A stretch of 64,000 nucleotides of DNA, taken from Leucobacter salsicius M1-8 (GTDB lineage: Bacteria > Actinomycetota > Actinomycetes > Actinomycetales > Microbacteriaceae). Position 1 is the stretch's first letter. Each line of letters opens with the position of its first letter. The position numbers and the translations under genes were made by a program. The stretch is taken from NCBI RefSeq assembly GCF_000350525.1, contig NZ_AOCN01000026.1, forward strand, positions 62,001 to 126,000, given 5' to 3'. Positions 46,769-55,300 of this stretch are shown in pieces. The notes under the pieces are model-generated. The model searched no databases. It saw nothing but the letters and a program-made list of their open reading frames with translations, and was not told where the DNA came from.

Positions 46769-46775
46769 TGTTTTC

Positions 46776-47160
46776 GGAATGGGTCGGTGAGACGGCCGCG
46801 TCGCGGCACGCAAGTGTACGCGCCGAGGAACGTCCGGGCTCCGCAGGGGAGAACGGTGGGTAACACCCACCCGGGGCAACCCGCGAGAAAGTGCAACAGA
46901 GAGTAGACCGCCTTCCATGGCTTGCCATGGTTGGTAAGGCTGAAAGGGTGGTGTAAGAGACCACCGGCGCTCGTGGCAACACGGGCGGCCAGGTAAACCT
47001 CGTTCGGAGCAAGGCCAGACAGAGGATGTTGAAGCGCCCCGCTGAGTCCTCGGGTAGGCCGCTAGAGGGTGTCGGTAACGGCATTCGTAGAGAGATGGTC
47101 GTCACTCTGGAGTTTGCGCTCCAGAGCCACAGAACCCGGCGTATGATCTGGCCCATTCCG
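46776..47160 (+). ncRNA. rnpB: RNase P RNA, bacterial class A
   Basis: About 385 nt with the universal RNase P RNA blocks in order: GAGGAACGTCCGGGCTCC (P4 5' part), AGTGCAACAGAGAGTAGACC, GGTAAGGCTGAAAGGGTGG, AGAGACCACCGG, CAAGGCCAGACAGAGG and the 3' ACAGAACCCGGCGTATG (P4 3' part). The P1 ends pair, GGAATGGG at 46776-46783 with CCCATTCC at 47152-47159. It processes the 5' ends of tRNAs. Its last 27 nt are duplicated at 48697-48723. Confidence 0.97.
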
Positions 47161-47161
47161 C
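47135..47161 (+). repeat. att-like repeat, proximal copy (rnpB 3' end)
   Basis: The 27 bases from CCCGGCGTATGATCTGGCC to the P1 end of rnpB recur at 48697-48723 with one mismatch (C to A at position 20). Duplication of an RNA gene's 3' end is the mark left by site-specific integration that restores the gene. Confidence 0.75.
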
Positions 47162-47162
47162 T

Positions 47163-47207
47163 AAGCCCCAGACTTCGTCATATTCATGCCAGAGTCTGGG
47201 GCTTTTT
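47163..47207 (+). terminator. Terminator of rnpB
   Basis: AAGCCCCAGACT and AGTCTGGGGCTT (12 bp) around an 18-nt loop, ending in TTTTT. It lies inside the region bounded by the rnpB 3'-end repeats, so it may have come with the inserted DNA. Confidence 0.85.
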
Positions 47208-47318
47208 CGTTTCAGCCTGCTGGAAAAGTAGTTCGGGACATAATTGGGACACGATGGGGATTCACGCAGTTGATTTGGCCTGGTTAAAGTTCCGATCTTT
47301 TACAAGGATAGGAACACC

Positions 47319-47633
47319 ATGGCCAAGAAATACGAACCCGAGTTCCGTGAGCGCGCCCTCCGCATGCTCACCGAAGCTCTACCCGAACACGCAAGTCTTC
47401 ATGCGGCGAGTAAACACATCGGCGGGCTCCTTGGAGTCTCGCCCGACACGCTTCGCGTCTGGCATCGCCAAACCCAGGTCGACGCTGGCGCGAAGCCCGG
47501 TGTCACCACCGATATGAATGAAGAGAACCGTCGGTTGCGCCGCGAGAATGCGGAGCTTCGGAAAGCGAATGAAGTTCTCAAAGCTGCGAGCATATTTTTC
47601 GCGCAGGAACTCGACCGGCCACGATCGAAATGA
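47319..47633 (+). CDS. IS3 transposase OrfA
   Basis: A 104-residue OrfA. EFRERALRMLTEALPEHASLHAASKHIGGLLGVSPDTLRVWHRQ is the helix-turn-helix that binds the terminal repeats, and NEENRRLRRENAELRKANEVLKAASIFFAQEL is the leucine-zipper helix. The ATG is preceded by AAGGATAGG. Its stop overlaps the orfB start by ATGA, so OrfB is likely made by coupled reinitiation, by frameshifting to an OrfAB fusion, or both. Confidence 0.93.
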   Translation: MAKKYEPEFRERALRMLTEALPEHASLHAASKHIGGLLGVSPDTLRVWHRQTQVDAGAKPGVTTDMNEENRRLRRENAELRKANEVLKAASIFFAQELDRPRSK

Positions 47634-48541
47634 TCCGATTCATCGATAAGTATCGTGATCGTTTCGGGGTCGAGTTCCTCTGCCGCACGCTACGTGCGGC
47701 AGTCCGTGGTTTCCTCACCTCACGCGGGTATCGGGCAGCGAGGAACCGGCTGCCTTCAGCTAGGCACCTCCGTGATGAGATCCTCATCCCGGAGATCACG
47801 CGCCTCCACCACAAGCATTACGGCGTGTATGGTCGCCGCAAAATGCATGCCCTATTGCGGCGTGAGGGCTGGGAAATTGGCCGTGACGCCTGCGAGCGGC
47901 TCATGAAGATCGCTGGAGTACGCGGCGTGCAACGCTCGAAACGGGCATTCACCACGAAGAGCGACCCGGCGGACCGGCTGCCAGGTGATCTCGTGAATCG
48001 GAACTTCACTGCGGCAGCACCGAAGCGGTTGTGGGTCGTCGACATCACCTATGTTGCGACGTGGTCTGGGTTCGCGTACGTATCGTTCGTGACCGACGTG
48101 TACTCGCGCAGAATCGTCGGCTGGAATGTCGCTTCAACACTCAAGGCCGAGGTATTGCCGTTGCAAGCGCTTGAGATGGCGGCCTGGCAGGCCGGTGGTG
48201 ATCTCGAGGGGTTGGTGCATCACAGCGACCACGGCTCGAATTATATGTCGATGGTCTACACCAACCGGGTCGCAGAGCTCGGCGCGATCCCGTCAACCGG
48301 GACAGTCGGCGATAGCTACGACAATTCGATGGCTGAAGCAGTGAACGCGCTCTACAAAGCCGAATTGATCAGGCAGCAGGGGCCTTGGAAAACGGTCGAG
48401 CAGGTCGAGCTTGCGACGTTGGAATATGTGTGGTGGTGGAACAACGAACGCCTTCACGGGGAGCTTGATATGCGTACCCCTGCAGAGGTTGAAGCGGCGT
48501 ACTACGCTGTCACTGAACCGTTGCCCGCACTGACGATGTAA
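47630..48541 (+). CDS. IS3 transposase OrfB
   Basis: A 303-residue integrase-core transposase. The DDE residues are in LWVVDITYVATWSGFAYVSFVTD (first D), EGLVHHSDHGSNYMS (second D) and TGTVGDSYDNSMAEAVNALYKAELI (E), with the K/R after it. HHKHYGVYGRRKMHALLRREG is the HTH_21-like region. The frame is full length and has no stops. Confidence 0.95.
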   Translation: MIRFIDKYRDRFGVEFLCRTLRAAVRGFLTSRGYRAARNRLPSARHLRDEILIPEITRLHHKHYGVYGRRKMHALLRREGWEIGRDACERLMKIAGVRGVQRSKRAFTTKSDPADRLPGDLVNRNFTAAAPKRLWVVDITYVATWSGFAYVSFVTDVYSRRIVGWNVASTLKAEVLPLQALEMAAWQAGGDLEGLVHHSDHGSNYMSMVYTNRVAELGAIPSTGTVGDSYDNSMAEAVNALYKAELIRQQGPWKTVEQVELATLEYVWWWNNERLHGELDMRTPAEVEAAYYAVTEPLPALTM

Positions 48542-48578
48542 CGGACAACCATGTCGGAACTTTAGTCAGGCCAAATCA

Positions 48579-48696
48579 TAGTGATTTCGGGCGAACTCTA
48601 GTGATCGTATTAACCCATTAATAACCCCAGGTCAGAAGCACTTACCGAGCCTATTCGAGTGGCGGCGAGCGTTGGTGGTAGATTGCGCACCTAGAT
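48579..48696. other. AT-richer remnant between IS and distal repeat
   Basis: These 118 nt contain no reading frame and are visibly AT-richer (TATTAACCCATTAATAACC) than the host DNA. With the 63 nt between the rnpB terminator and the IS, which include GGGACATAATTGGGACA (two GGGACA 11 nt apart), they look like end fragments of a lost integrated element. Confidence 0.5.
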
Positions 48697-48723
48697 CCCG
48701 GCGTATGATCTGGCCAATTCCGC
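48697..48723 (+). repeat. att-like repeat, distal copy
   Basis: Second copy of the rnpB 3' 27 bases. Downstream (48724 on) a short CCCAC/GTGGG hairpin occurs at about 48737-48755, possibly the original rnpB terminator displaced by the insertion. Confidence 0.72.
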
Positions 48724-48742
48724 CTCATCTCAAGTCCCACGA

Positions 48743-48919
48743 CTAATAGTGGGTCCCGTGCCGCCGGTATCTACTCACCACCCACCATGCGCCGATTCCC
48801 ACGGTGAGCACGATTCCAACCCACAGGAGAAAGCCGACGCCAGCGATGGTGGCTCCGAAGAGAATCATGGCCAACGCAACGAGCATGACTTCGAGAAACA
48901 TGACATCTGGTGGTTGCAT
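48743..48919 (-). CDS. Small two-helix membrane protein
   Basis: A 58-residue protein with two adjoining hydrophobic helices (FLEVMLVALAMILFGATIAGVGFLLWVGIVLTVGIGAWWVV) and a basic C-terminus RYRRHGTHY. No family is recognised. The ATG at 48919 has AGAGG 6 nt upstream and is preferred to the longer frame from 49003, whose extra residues are polar and unlike a signal. It is divergent from the lipoprotein gene. Confidence 0.6.
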   Translation of the reverse strand: MQPPDVMFLEVMLVALAMILFGATIAGVGFLLWVGIVLTVGIGAWWVVSRYRRHGTHY

Positions 48920-49072
48920 AATGCACCTCTTTTCCTCCCTTCCAGTATGCGCCTGCGCGGTGACAAAAGCACGGGCAGGCCGGGACCCATCGTAGATTCG
49001 CACTCGGCACCCGGCGCCGATATGATGACTCTCAACAAAATGCGTCAGCGTCGACCCCAGGAGTCAGTTAGA

Positions 49073-49714
49073 TTGCGTCATTCTTTTCGAAACAACCACC
49101 GATTGGCAGCTGTGCTTTGCGTGATCGCGCTCGGCAGCACGTTGACCGGGTGCGGCCAGTTCGATCTATCGCTTCTCGTTTCCAACACCGATAGAGCTGG
49201 TGCTTCCAGCGAGAACGAGGCCAACGCCACCCCCTCCGAGCCGGAGGTTACAGCTCCCTCGGTGGACGATCCAGCCGAATCAGCTGACACTCTTGCGTCT
49301 GGACCTTCGCTCTGCATCGACGGGACAGAAAAGCGCTCGGTCCTGCTCACCGGAGAAAAGGCGTCGGGAGTGTGGGTGGGCGACATCGTTGAACCACGGG
49401 GTGCCCAGTACCGGCTCCGCACCGTTCTCAGCGACGACGGCTGCCTGATCGAGGGCTCGTTCGAGTATCAGGGCCTCAATTGCAGCGGAACTTGGACGCC
49501 CGCCAAGGTCTCGTTTCTTGACGAGACCGCGACGCACCCACAGAACCTCCAGGTGAATTTCTTGGAGCGCGTGACCCGCAATCCCGATAACGCCTGCGCT
49601 GATGTGGCCGAGGTCTCACTTCTCAGCGGCCCCGACGGCATCTATTACTCATCAACCTGGAGTCGCAGTGACGGCACCAGCACGAGTTCTGCAACGAAGT
49701 TGCGTAGGGAGTAA
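49073..49714 (+). CDS. Secreted lipoprotein of unknown function
   Basis: About 213 residues. The TTG at 49073 gives a standard lipoprotein signal, RHSFRNNHRLAAVLCVIALGSTLTGC, with lipobox LTGC; AGGAG lies 9 nt upstream. Earlier in-frame ATGs (49022, 49040) lack a ribosome site. A Ser/Glu/Pro-rich linker of ~45 residues follows, then a ~140-residue beta-rich domain with four cysteines (LCIDG, GCLIEG, NCSGTW, NACAD), probably two disulfides outside the membrane. I do not recognise the domain. GC content is somewhat lower than the neighbours. Confidence 0.72.
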   Translation: MRHSFRNNHRLAAVLCVIALGSTLTGCGQFDLSLLVSNTDRAGASSENEANATPSEPEVTAPSVDDPAESADTLASGPSLCIDGTEKRSVLLTGEKASGVWVGDIVEPRGAQYRLRTVLSDDGCLIEGSFEYQGLNCSGTWTPAKVSFLDETATHPQNLQVNFLERVTRNPDNACADVAEVSLLSGPDGIYYSSTWSRSDGTSTSSATKLRRE

Positions 49715-49720
49715 TTCGCG

Positions 49721-50590
49721 CTAATCCGAGACCGTCAAGAGCTCGAAGCCGTCCTCTCGCACCACGATGGTGTGCTCGAACTGCGCCGTTACGCTCTTGT
49801 CGCGCGTCGTCACCGTCCATCCGTCATCCCACTGGCGCCATTCGTGCGTGCCGAGGGTCAGCATTGGCTCGACGGTAAACACCATGCCCGGCACAATGAT
49901 GTCGCCGTATGCGGGAGCGGAGTCGTAGTGGGGAATGATGAGCCCCGAGTGGAATGACGACCCAACGCCGTGTCCCGTAAAATCGCGCACCACGCCGTAG
50001 CCAAATCGCTTAGCGTAGGTTTCGATCACTCGGCCGATCACGTTGACGGCGCGCCCGGGCTTGGCTGCCCTAATGCCACGCATCATGGCCTCATGCGTGC
50101 GCTCAATCAGCAGGTTCACTTCCTCGGATACCTCGCCGACCCGAAACGTGCGGTTGAGATCACCGTGCATGCCATCGAGGTAGGCGGTGACATCCACATT
50201 CACAATGTCGCCCTCGCGCAGCACGGTGTCGTCTGGCACGCCATGGCAGATCACTTCGTTGACCGACGTGCACGACGAAGCGCGATACCCGCGGTATCCA
50301 AGCGTCGACGGGTAAGCACCCTGCGAGATGACGTATTCGTGCGCCACGCGATCGAGCTCGGCAGTCGTTACCCCGGGCCGCACAACCTCAGCGACGGCGT
50401 CGAGCGCCCGCGATGCAACGCGGCCTGCCGCGCGAATGCGATCAACTTCTTCAGTGGTGTAGGTATTGTCGCCCACATGCGGTGGCGGGGTCTTGAGCCC
50501 CACATAGGGGGGGCGCACAATTTCCTGCGGCACCTGGCGAATGTTCGGGAGCGAACCTGGCATCAAATGTCCGTGTGAATCGAATGGCAT
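49721..50590 (-). CDS. map: Methionine aminopeptidase, type I
   Basis: A 289-residue metallopeptidase removing N-terminal methionine. Metal ligands are visible in DIVNVDVTAYLDGMHGDLNRTF (two Asp), FTGHGVGSSFHSGLIIPHY (His), FTVEPMLTLG (Glu) and QFEHTIVV (Glu). It has a ~40-residue N-terminal extension with PPYVG and PPP motifs, as in mycobacterial MapB, thought to contact the ribosome. The stop is 6 nt from the convergent lipoprotein stop. Confidence 0.95.
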   Translation of the reverse strand: MPFDSHGHLMPGSLPNIRQVPQEIVRPPYVGLKTPPPHVGDNTYTTEEVDRIRAAGRVASRALDAVAEVVRPGVTTAELDRVAHEYVISQGAYPSTLGYRGYRASSCTSVNEVICHGVPDDTVLREGDIVNVDVTAYLDGMHGDLNRTFRVGEVSEEVNLLIERTHEAMMRGIRAAKPGRAVNVIGRVIETYAKRFGYGVVRDFTGHGVGSSFHSGLIIPHYDSAPAYGDIIVPGMVFTVEPMLTLGTHEWRQWDDGWTVTTRDKSVTAQFEHTIVVREDGFELLTVSD

Positions 50591-50639
50591 AGCTCTATCC
50601 TAGGAGTGCGCACGAAACGCGCTAAAGGAGGCGAATATC

Positions 50640-50843
50640 ATGAGCAGTCAAGACTGGGGTGTCGATGACCCCGAAGAGACCTACTGGTTCAACACGCTCA
50701 CGAAGCAGGTCGAGCGCGGGCCGCAGTCGCCCGGCGTAGACCGCATCGGTCCGTTCAAGACCCGCGAGCTCGCGGAACACGCACAGGCCATCGTCAATGA
50801 AAAGGCCCGTCTGTGGAACGAGGAAGACGCAGACGAGACGTAG
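50640..50843 (+). CDS. Small SPOR-like conserved protein
   Basis: A 67-residue acidic protein: DPEETYWFNTLTKQVERGPQSPGVDRIGPFKTRELAEHAQAIVNEKARLWNEED. The pattern YWFN-x-V-E-x-G and R-x-GPF-x-T-x-x-x-A matches the small actinobacterial proteins annotated as SPOR-domain containing and often found beside map and glnA. Function unknown. AAAGGAGG precedes the ATG by 7 nt. The gene is complete and not part of glnA2 transcription, which has its own promoter. Confidence 0.8.
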   Translation: MSSQDWGVDDPEETYWFNTLTKQVERGPQSPGVDRIGPFKTRELAEHAQAIVNEKARLWNEEDADET

Positions 50844-50863
50844 TCTCCACGCAGTTTTCCACT

Positions 50864-50908
50864 TACCGCGCGCCCGTGTAACACGTTCGTTACGGGCGCG
50901 CGGTATGG
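50864..50908 (+). promoter_or_regulatory. glnA2 promoter with GlnR-like box inside a palindrome
   Basis: GTAAC (50878-50882), 6 nt, GTTAC (50889-50893) fits the GlnR half-site spacing. It lies in the centre of a perfect 14-bp inverted repeat, TACCGCGCGCCCGT (50864-50877) and its complement (50892-50905). TATGGT (50903-50908) is the likely -10, so the box covers the -35 region. Confidence 0.65.
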
Positions 50909-50967
50909 TTTGCCAGTGATCGCTTGCACCGCGCAACCGGTCGACCTTGAAGTAGGACGGAGCAGGC

Positions 50968-52305
50968 GTGAGCAAGCAGCGAGATTTTGTTCTCCGCACC
51001 ATCGAAGAGCGCGGCGTGAAGTTTGTGCGCCTGTGGTTTACCGACGTGTCGGGCACACTCAAATCTGTGGCGCTCGCGCCCGCCGAGGTCGAGGGTGCCT
51101 TCAACGAGGGCATCGGCTTCGACGGCTCCGCAATCGAGGGTCTCACGCGGGCTTACGAGTCTGACTTGCTCGCGGTACCGGATCCGGCCACATTTCAGCT
51201 GCTGCCCTGGCGCAGCCAGCAGGCCCCGACCGCCCGCATGTTCTGCGACATTCGGACACCCAACGACGAGCCGGCGGTGGCCGACCCCCGCAACGTGCTC
51301 AAGCGCACGCTTGAGCACGCGGCCGATCGCGGCTTCACGTTCTACACGCACCCCGAGATCGAGTTCTACCTGCTGAAGTCGAAGGAGTTTGGCCCCGAGG
51401 GGCCGATTCCCGTCGATCGCGCCGGCTACTTCGACAACGTTCCCGGCGGTACCGCGCACGATTTCCGACGCGAGAGCGTCGAGATGCTGGAGGACCTCGG
51501 TATATCTGTCGAGTTCAGCCACCACGAGGCGGGCCCCGGTCAGAACGAGATCGATCTGCGCTACGCCGACGCGCTCACGACCGCGGACAACATCATGACC
51601 TTCCGCACGGTGGTGAAGGAGGTCGCGATCTCGCAGGGCGTGCACGCCACCTTCATGCCCAAGCCGCTCGCGGGCCAGCCCGGATCGGGCATGCACACGC
51701 ATCTGTCACTATTCGAGGGCGACACGAACGCCTTCTACGACGCTGGCGCCAAGCACCAGCTGTCGCAGACGGGGCGTCGCTTCGTCGCGGGTCTCCTGCG
51801 GCACGCCCCCGAGATCACCGCGGTCACGAACCAGTACATCAACTCGTACAAGCGACTGTGGGGCGGCGATGAGGCACCCTCGTTCGTGAGCTGGGGCCAC
51901 AACAACCGTTCGGCCCTCGTGCGCGTGCCGATGTACAAGCCGGGCAAGGGTGGCGCCGCGCGCGTCGAGTACCGTGGCATGGACAGCGCCGTGAACCCCT
52001 ACCTGGGCTTCTCCGTACTGCTCGCCGCGGGTCTGAAGGGCATCGAGGAAGAGTACGAGCTGCCACCCGAGGCCGAGAACAACGTCTGGGCGCTCAGCGA
52101 TGGCGAGCGGCGGGCGATGGGCTTCGACGCTCTGCCCACGAGCCTCGACCACGCGCTCGCGGTGATGGAGCGCTCGGAGCTCGTCGCCGAGACGCTGGGC
52201 GAGCAGGTCTTCGCCTACCTGATTCGCGACAAGCGCCGCGAGGTGGCCGAGTATCACAGCCAGGTGACGCCCTACGAGCTCGCCTCGATGCTTGACACGG
52301 TGTAA
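50968..52305 (+). CDS. glnA2: Glutamine synthetase, GlnA2 type
   Basis: A 445-residue glutamine synthetase. Beta-grasp start KFVRLWFTDVSGTLKSVAL, latch GIGFDGSAIEG, metal and ATP segments HPEIEFYLLKSK, EFSHHEAGPGQNEID, HATFMPKPLAGQPGSGMHTHLSLF and the glutamate site NRSALVRVPMYK. The shorter length and the absence of an NLYELPPEE-type adenylylation loop (it reads EEEYELPPEAEN) match GlnA2 of actinobacteria, which sits before glnE. It starts at a GTG. glnE begins 4 nt after its stop. Confidence 0.92.
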   Translation: MSKQRDFVLRTIEERGVKFVRLWFTDVSGTLKSVALAPAEVEGAFNEGIGFDGSAIEGLTRAYESDLLAVPDPATFQLLPWRSQQAPTARMFCDIRTPNDEPAVADPRNVLKRTLEHAADRGFTFYTHPEIEFYLLKSKEFGPEGPIPVDRAGYFDNVPGGTAHDFRRESVEMLEDLGISVEFSHHEAGPGQNEIDLRYADALTTADNIMTFRTVVKEVAISQGVHATFMPKPLAGQPGSGMHTHLSLFEGDTNAFYDAGAKHQLSQTGRRFVAGLLRHAPEITAVTNQYINSYKRLWGGDEAPSFVSWGHNNRSALVRVPMYKPGKGGAARVEYRGMDSAVNPYLGFSVLLAAGLKGIEEEYELPPEAENNVWALSDGERRAMGFDALPTSLDHALAVMERSELVAETLGEQVFAYLIRDKRREVAEYHSQVTPYELASMLDTV

Positions 52306-52309
52306 GCCG

Positions 52310-55300
52310 GTGAGGGACTCGGCAGCGCAGCTGCGGCTCACCGATGTTGCGCGCGCCGGTTTCCAGGACCTCGGGGCCTCGCGGGACGAGCTCGCCGTTA
52401 TCTCGGAGCTCATCGACGTTCCCATCACGGAGGTGCTCGCCGCATTTGCCGGGGCCGCTGACCCCGACACCGCGCTCGGGCCGCTGCGTCGGCTGGCCGA
52501 GCAGCATCCGGATCGCGCGCGCGCCCTGGGCCCCGTGACACTCGGGCGGCTGTGCATGCTCGTGGGAGCCTCGCCCGCACTCGGTGATTTCTTCGCCCGA
52601 CACCCGGACCGGCTCGAGGAGATCCTGGAGCGGGGCGGCCGGATCGTCGAGCTTGAGGACGCGCACGCCCAGTTGCAGGCCGCGGTCACGCCAGTCCCCG
52701 GCACGACGCTCGCCGCAGAGCTGGGCTGGCTCGCGCTGCGCACCCGGTACCGGGAACTGCTGGCCGAGGTCGCGCTGTACGATCTCGACGCCAGCCGTGC
52801 AGGCCAAGCGACCGAGGTGTTTGAAGAGGTCGCGGCGTGCCTGTCAGACCTCGCAGCCGCCGCGATTGACGCCGCGCTCGTCGTGGCCGCGGCAACCCTG
52901 AGCGCGGGGGAGTCCGGCCCGCCCGTCTCGCCGGAGCGACTCGCTGCCGTGCGCCTCGGCATTGTCGCGATGGGTAAGTGTGGCGCGCGCGAACTCAACG
53001 TCGTCTCCGACGTCGACGTCATCTTTGTGGTCGATAGCGCCGATGAGGCGGTTGTTGACGGGGAGGCGCTGATCCGGATCGGAACGCGGCTCGCTAGCGA
53101 GACGATGCGCGGAATCCAAGATCCCGCGATCGAACCGCCGCTGTGGCAGCTGGACCCGAATCTGCGGCCCGAGGGCCAGCACGGGCCGCTCGTGCGCACG
53201 CCCGGTTCCATGCGCGCCTATTACGACCGCTGGGCGAAGGCGTGGGAGTTTCAGGCCCTACTTAAGGCGCGGCCGCTCGCCGGCGATCTCGTCCTGGCCG
53301 CCGATTTCGTGAGAGATACACGCGCCGCGGTGTGGACCTCCGCGTCACGCCCCGACTTCGTGGGCTCGGTGCAGCGCATGCGGCAGCGAGTCACCGAGCA
53401 CATCGCCGACGACGATCTCGAGGTGCAGCTCAAGCTCGGGCCCGGCGGCCTGCGCGATATTGAATTCAGTGCGCAGTTGCTGCAGCTCGTGCATGGCCAG
53501 TACGACGACCGCTTGCATGTCGCGGGCACCCTCGACGCGCTGCGTGCACTGGTGGAGCGGGGCTACATCGCCCGGGCCGATGGTGAGCAGCTCGCAAACG
53601 ACTATCGCGTGCTGCGAGTGCTCGAACACCGGCTGCAGCTGGAGGGCCTACGCCGCACCGCCCTTATGCCGACGGGGGATGACGAGCTCCGTGTCCTCGC
53701 CCGCGCATCGGGGTTCGCGACCACTGGGAGCGACCTGCGCGCGCTCTGGGAACGTACCAAGCTCGAGGTGCGCCAGTTGCACCTCAAGATCTTCTACGCG
53801 CCGCTTCTGAGCGCGGTCGCGGCGCTGCCCGACGAGGAGCTCGTACTCGGAAGCGATGCTGCGCTCGCCAGGCTCACGAGCATCGGCTTCCGCGACCCGG
53901 CGGGCGCGATGCGGCACCTCGCGGCGCTCACGCGGGGCACAACGAGGCGGGCCCGGATCCGGCGCAATCTCATGCCGGTGCTGCTCGGCTGGCTGTCGAA
54001 TGGCACCGACCCCGACTTTGGGTTGCTCGCGTTTCGCCGCGTGAGCGAGGCGAATGTGGAGAGCCCGTGGTATCTGCGGTTGCTGCGCGATGGCACCGAG
54101 GCCGCCGAGCGGCTGATGCGGGTGCTCTCGTGCTCGCGCTATGCCGCGGAGCTGCTGGAGTCGATGCCAGATGCGGTCGCGTGGCTCGAGCGCGACGAGC
54201 AGCTGCGGCCGCGCTCGCTGGAGCTGCTCATGGAAGAGATGCGGTCGCTCGCGTCGCGCCGAGACACCGCTGAGGAGTCCGCAGTCGCGCTGCGCGCGGT
54301 GCACCGCCGCGAGATTCTGCGCATCGCCCTCGGCAGACTCACCGGCGTGCTCGACGATACCGAGGTCTCGCAGGGCCTCGACGCGGCGCACACCGCGCTA
54401 CTCGACGCCCTGCTCGCTTCTGTGCGGCGCGAGAGCGCCGACGTGTCGCCCCCGGGATTCGCGCTCGCGCTGATTGGCATGGGCCGGTTTGGTGGGGGCG
54501 AAATGGGGTTCGCGTCAGACATCGATCTGATGGCAGTGTTTCGCGCGGATCCCGGGGTCGCTGGCGACGTCGCGTCCCGGCACGCGGCCAGCGCAGTGGG
54601 GGAATTGCGCAGGCTCGTTTCGGACCCGCGTTTCCCTGTCGACCTCGACTTCGACCTGCGCCCGGAGGGCAAGAACGGGCCCATTGTGCGCAGCCTTGAG
54701 TCGTACCGTAGCTACTACGAGCGGTGGTCGGTGACGTGGGAGGCCCAGGCGTTGCTGCGCGCGCGCCCCGTGGCGGGCGACGTGGGGCTCGGGCAGGCAT
54801 TTGGGTCGCTCGCTGATGAGCTTCGTTACCCCGAATCATTCCCTGAAGACCGGGTGCGCGAGGTGCGCCGCATGAAGGCACGCGTCGAGGCCGAGCGGTT
54901 GCCGCGCGGGCAAGATCCGCGGCGCCAGCTTAAACTCGGGCCCGGAGGGGTCTCGGACGTTGAGTGGCTGGTGCAGCTGGTGCAGCTCGAACACGGGGGA
55001 GCCCACCCGGCGCTGCGCACCGTGTCGACGCTGGACGCGCTGGCGGCGGCGGTGTCGCTGGGGCTGGTCTCGGCGCAGGACGCCGAACATCTCGAGGAGT
55101 CCTGGGAGTTCGCAAGCTCGGTGCGCTCGGCGCTCAAGCTATGGAACGGTCGGGGCGGCGATTTTCTGCCGACCGACTGGCGCGATCTCGAGGGCATCAC
55201 GGGTGTCCTGGGCTGGGAATCGGGGCGTACCACCGAGCTCGAGGAGCGCTGGCTTGCGGTGTCACGCCGAGCCCGGAACGTGACCGAGCGGGTGTTCTTT

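Larger units (their letters stand above)
47271..48578 (+). mobile_element. IS3-family insertion sequence, complete
   Basis: About 1308 bp bounded by 25-bp terminal inverted repeats (47271-47295 and 48554-48578) that start TGATTTGGCCTG and differ at two positions. Ends are TG...CA as in IS3 elements. It contains orfA and orfB with an intact DDE set, so it may be active. No clear 3-4 bp target duplication is seen (AGT on the left, TAG on the right). It lies wholly between the two rnpB 3'-end repeats. Confidence 0.92.

Noticed and set aside
51709-53211. A 500-codon minus-strand frame opposite glnA2 and glnE
   Set aside because: Low-complexity Ser/Arg/Ala composition typical of antisense frames; the plus-strand genes are certain.
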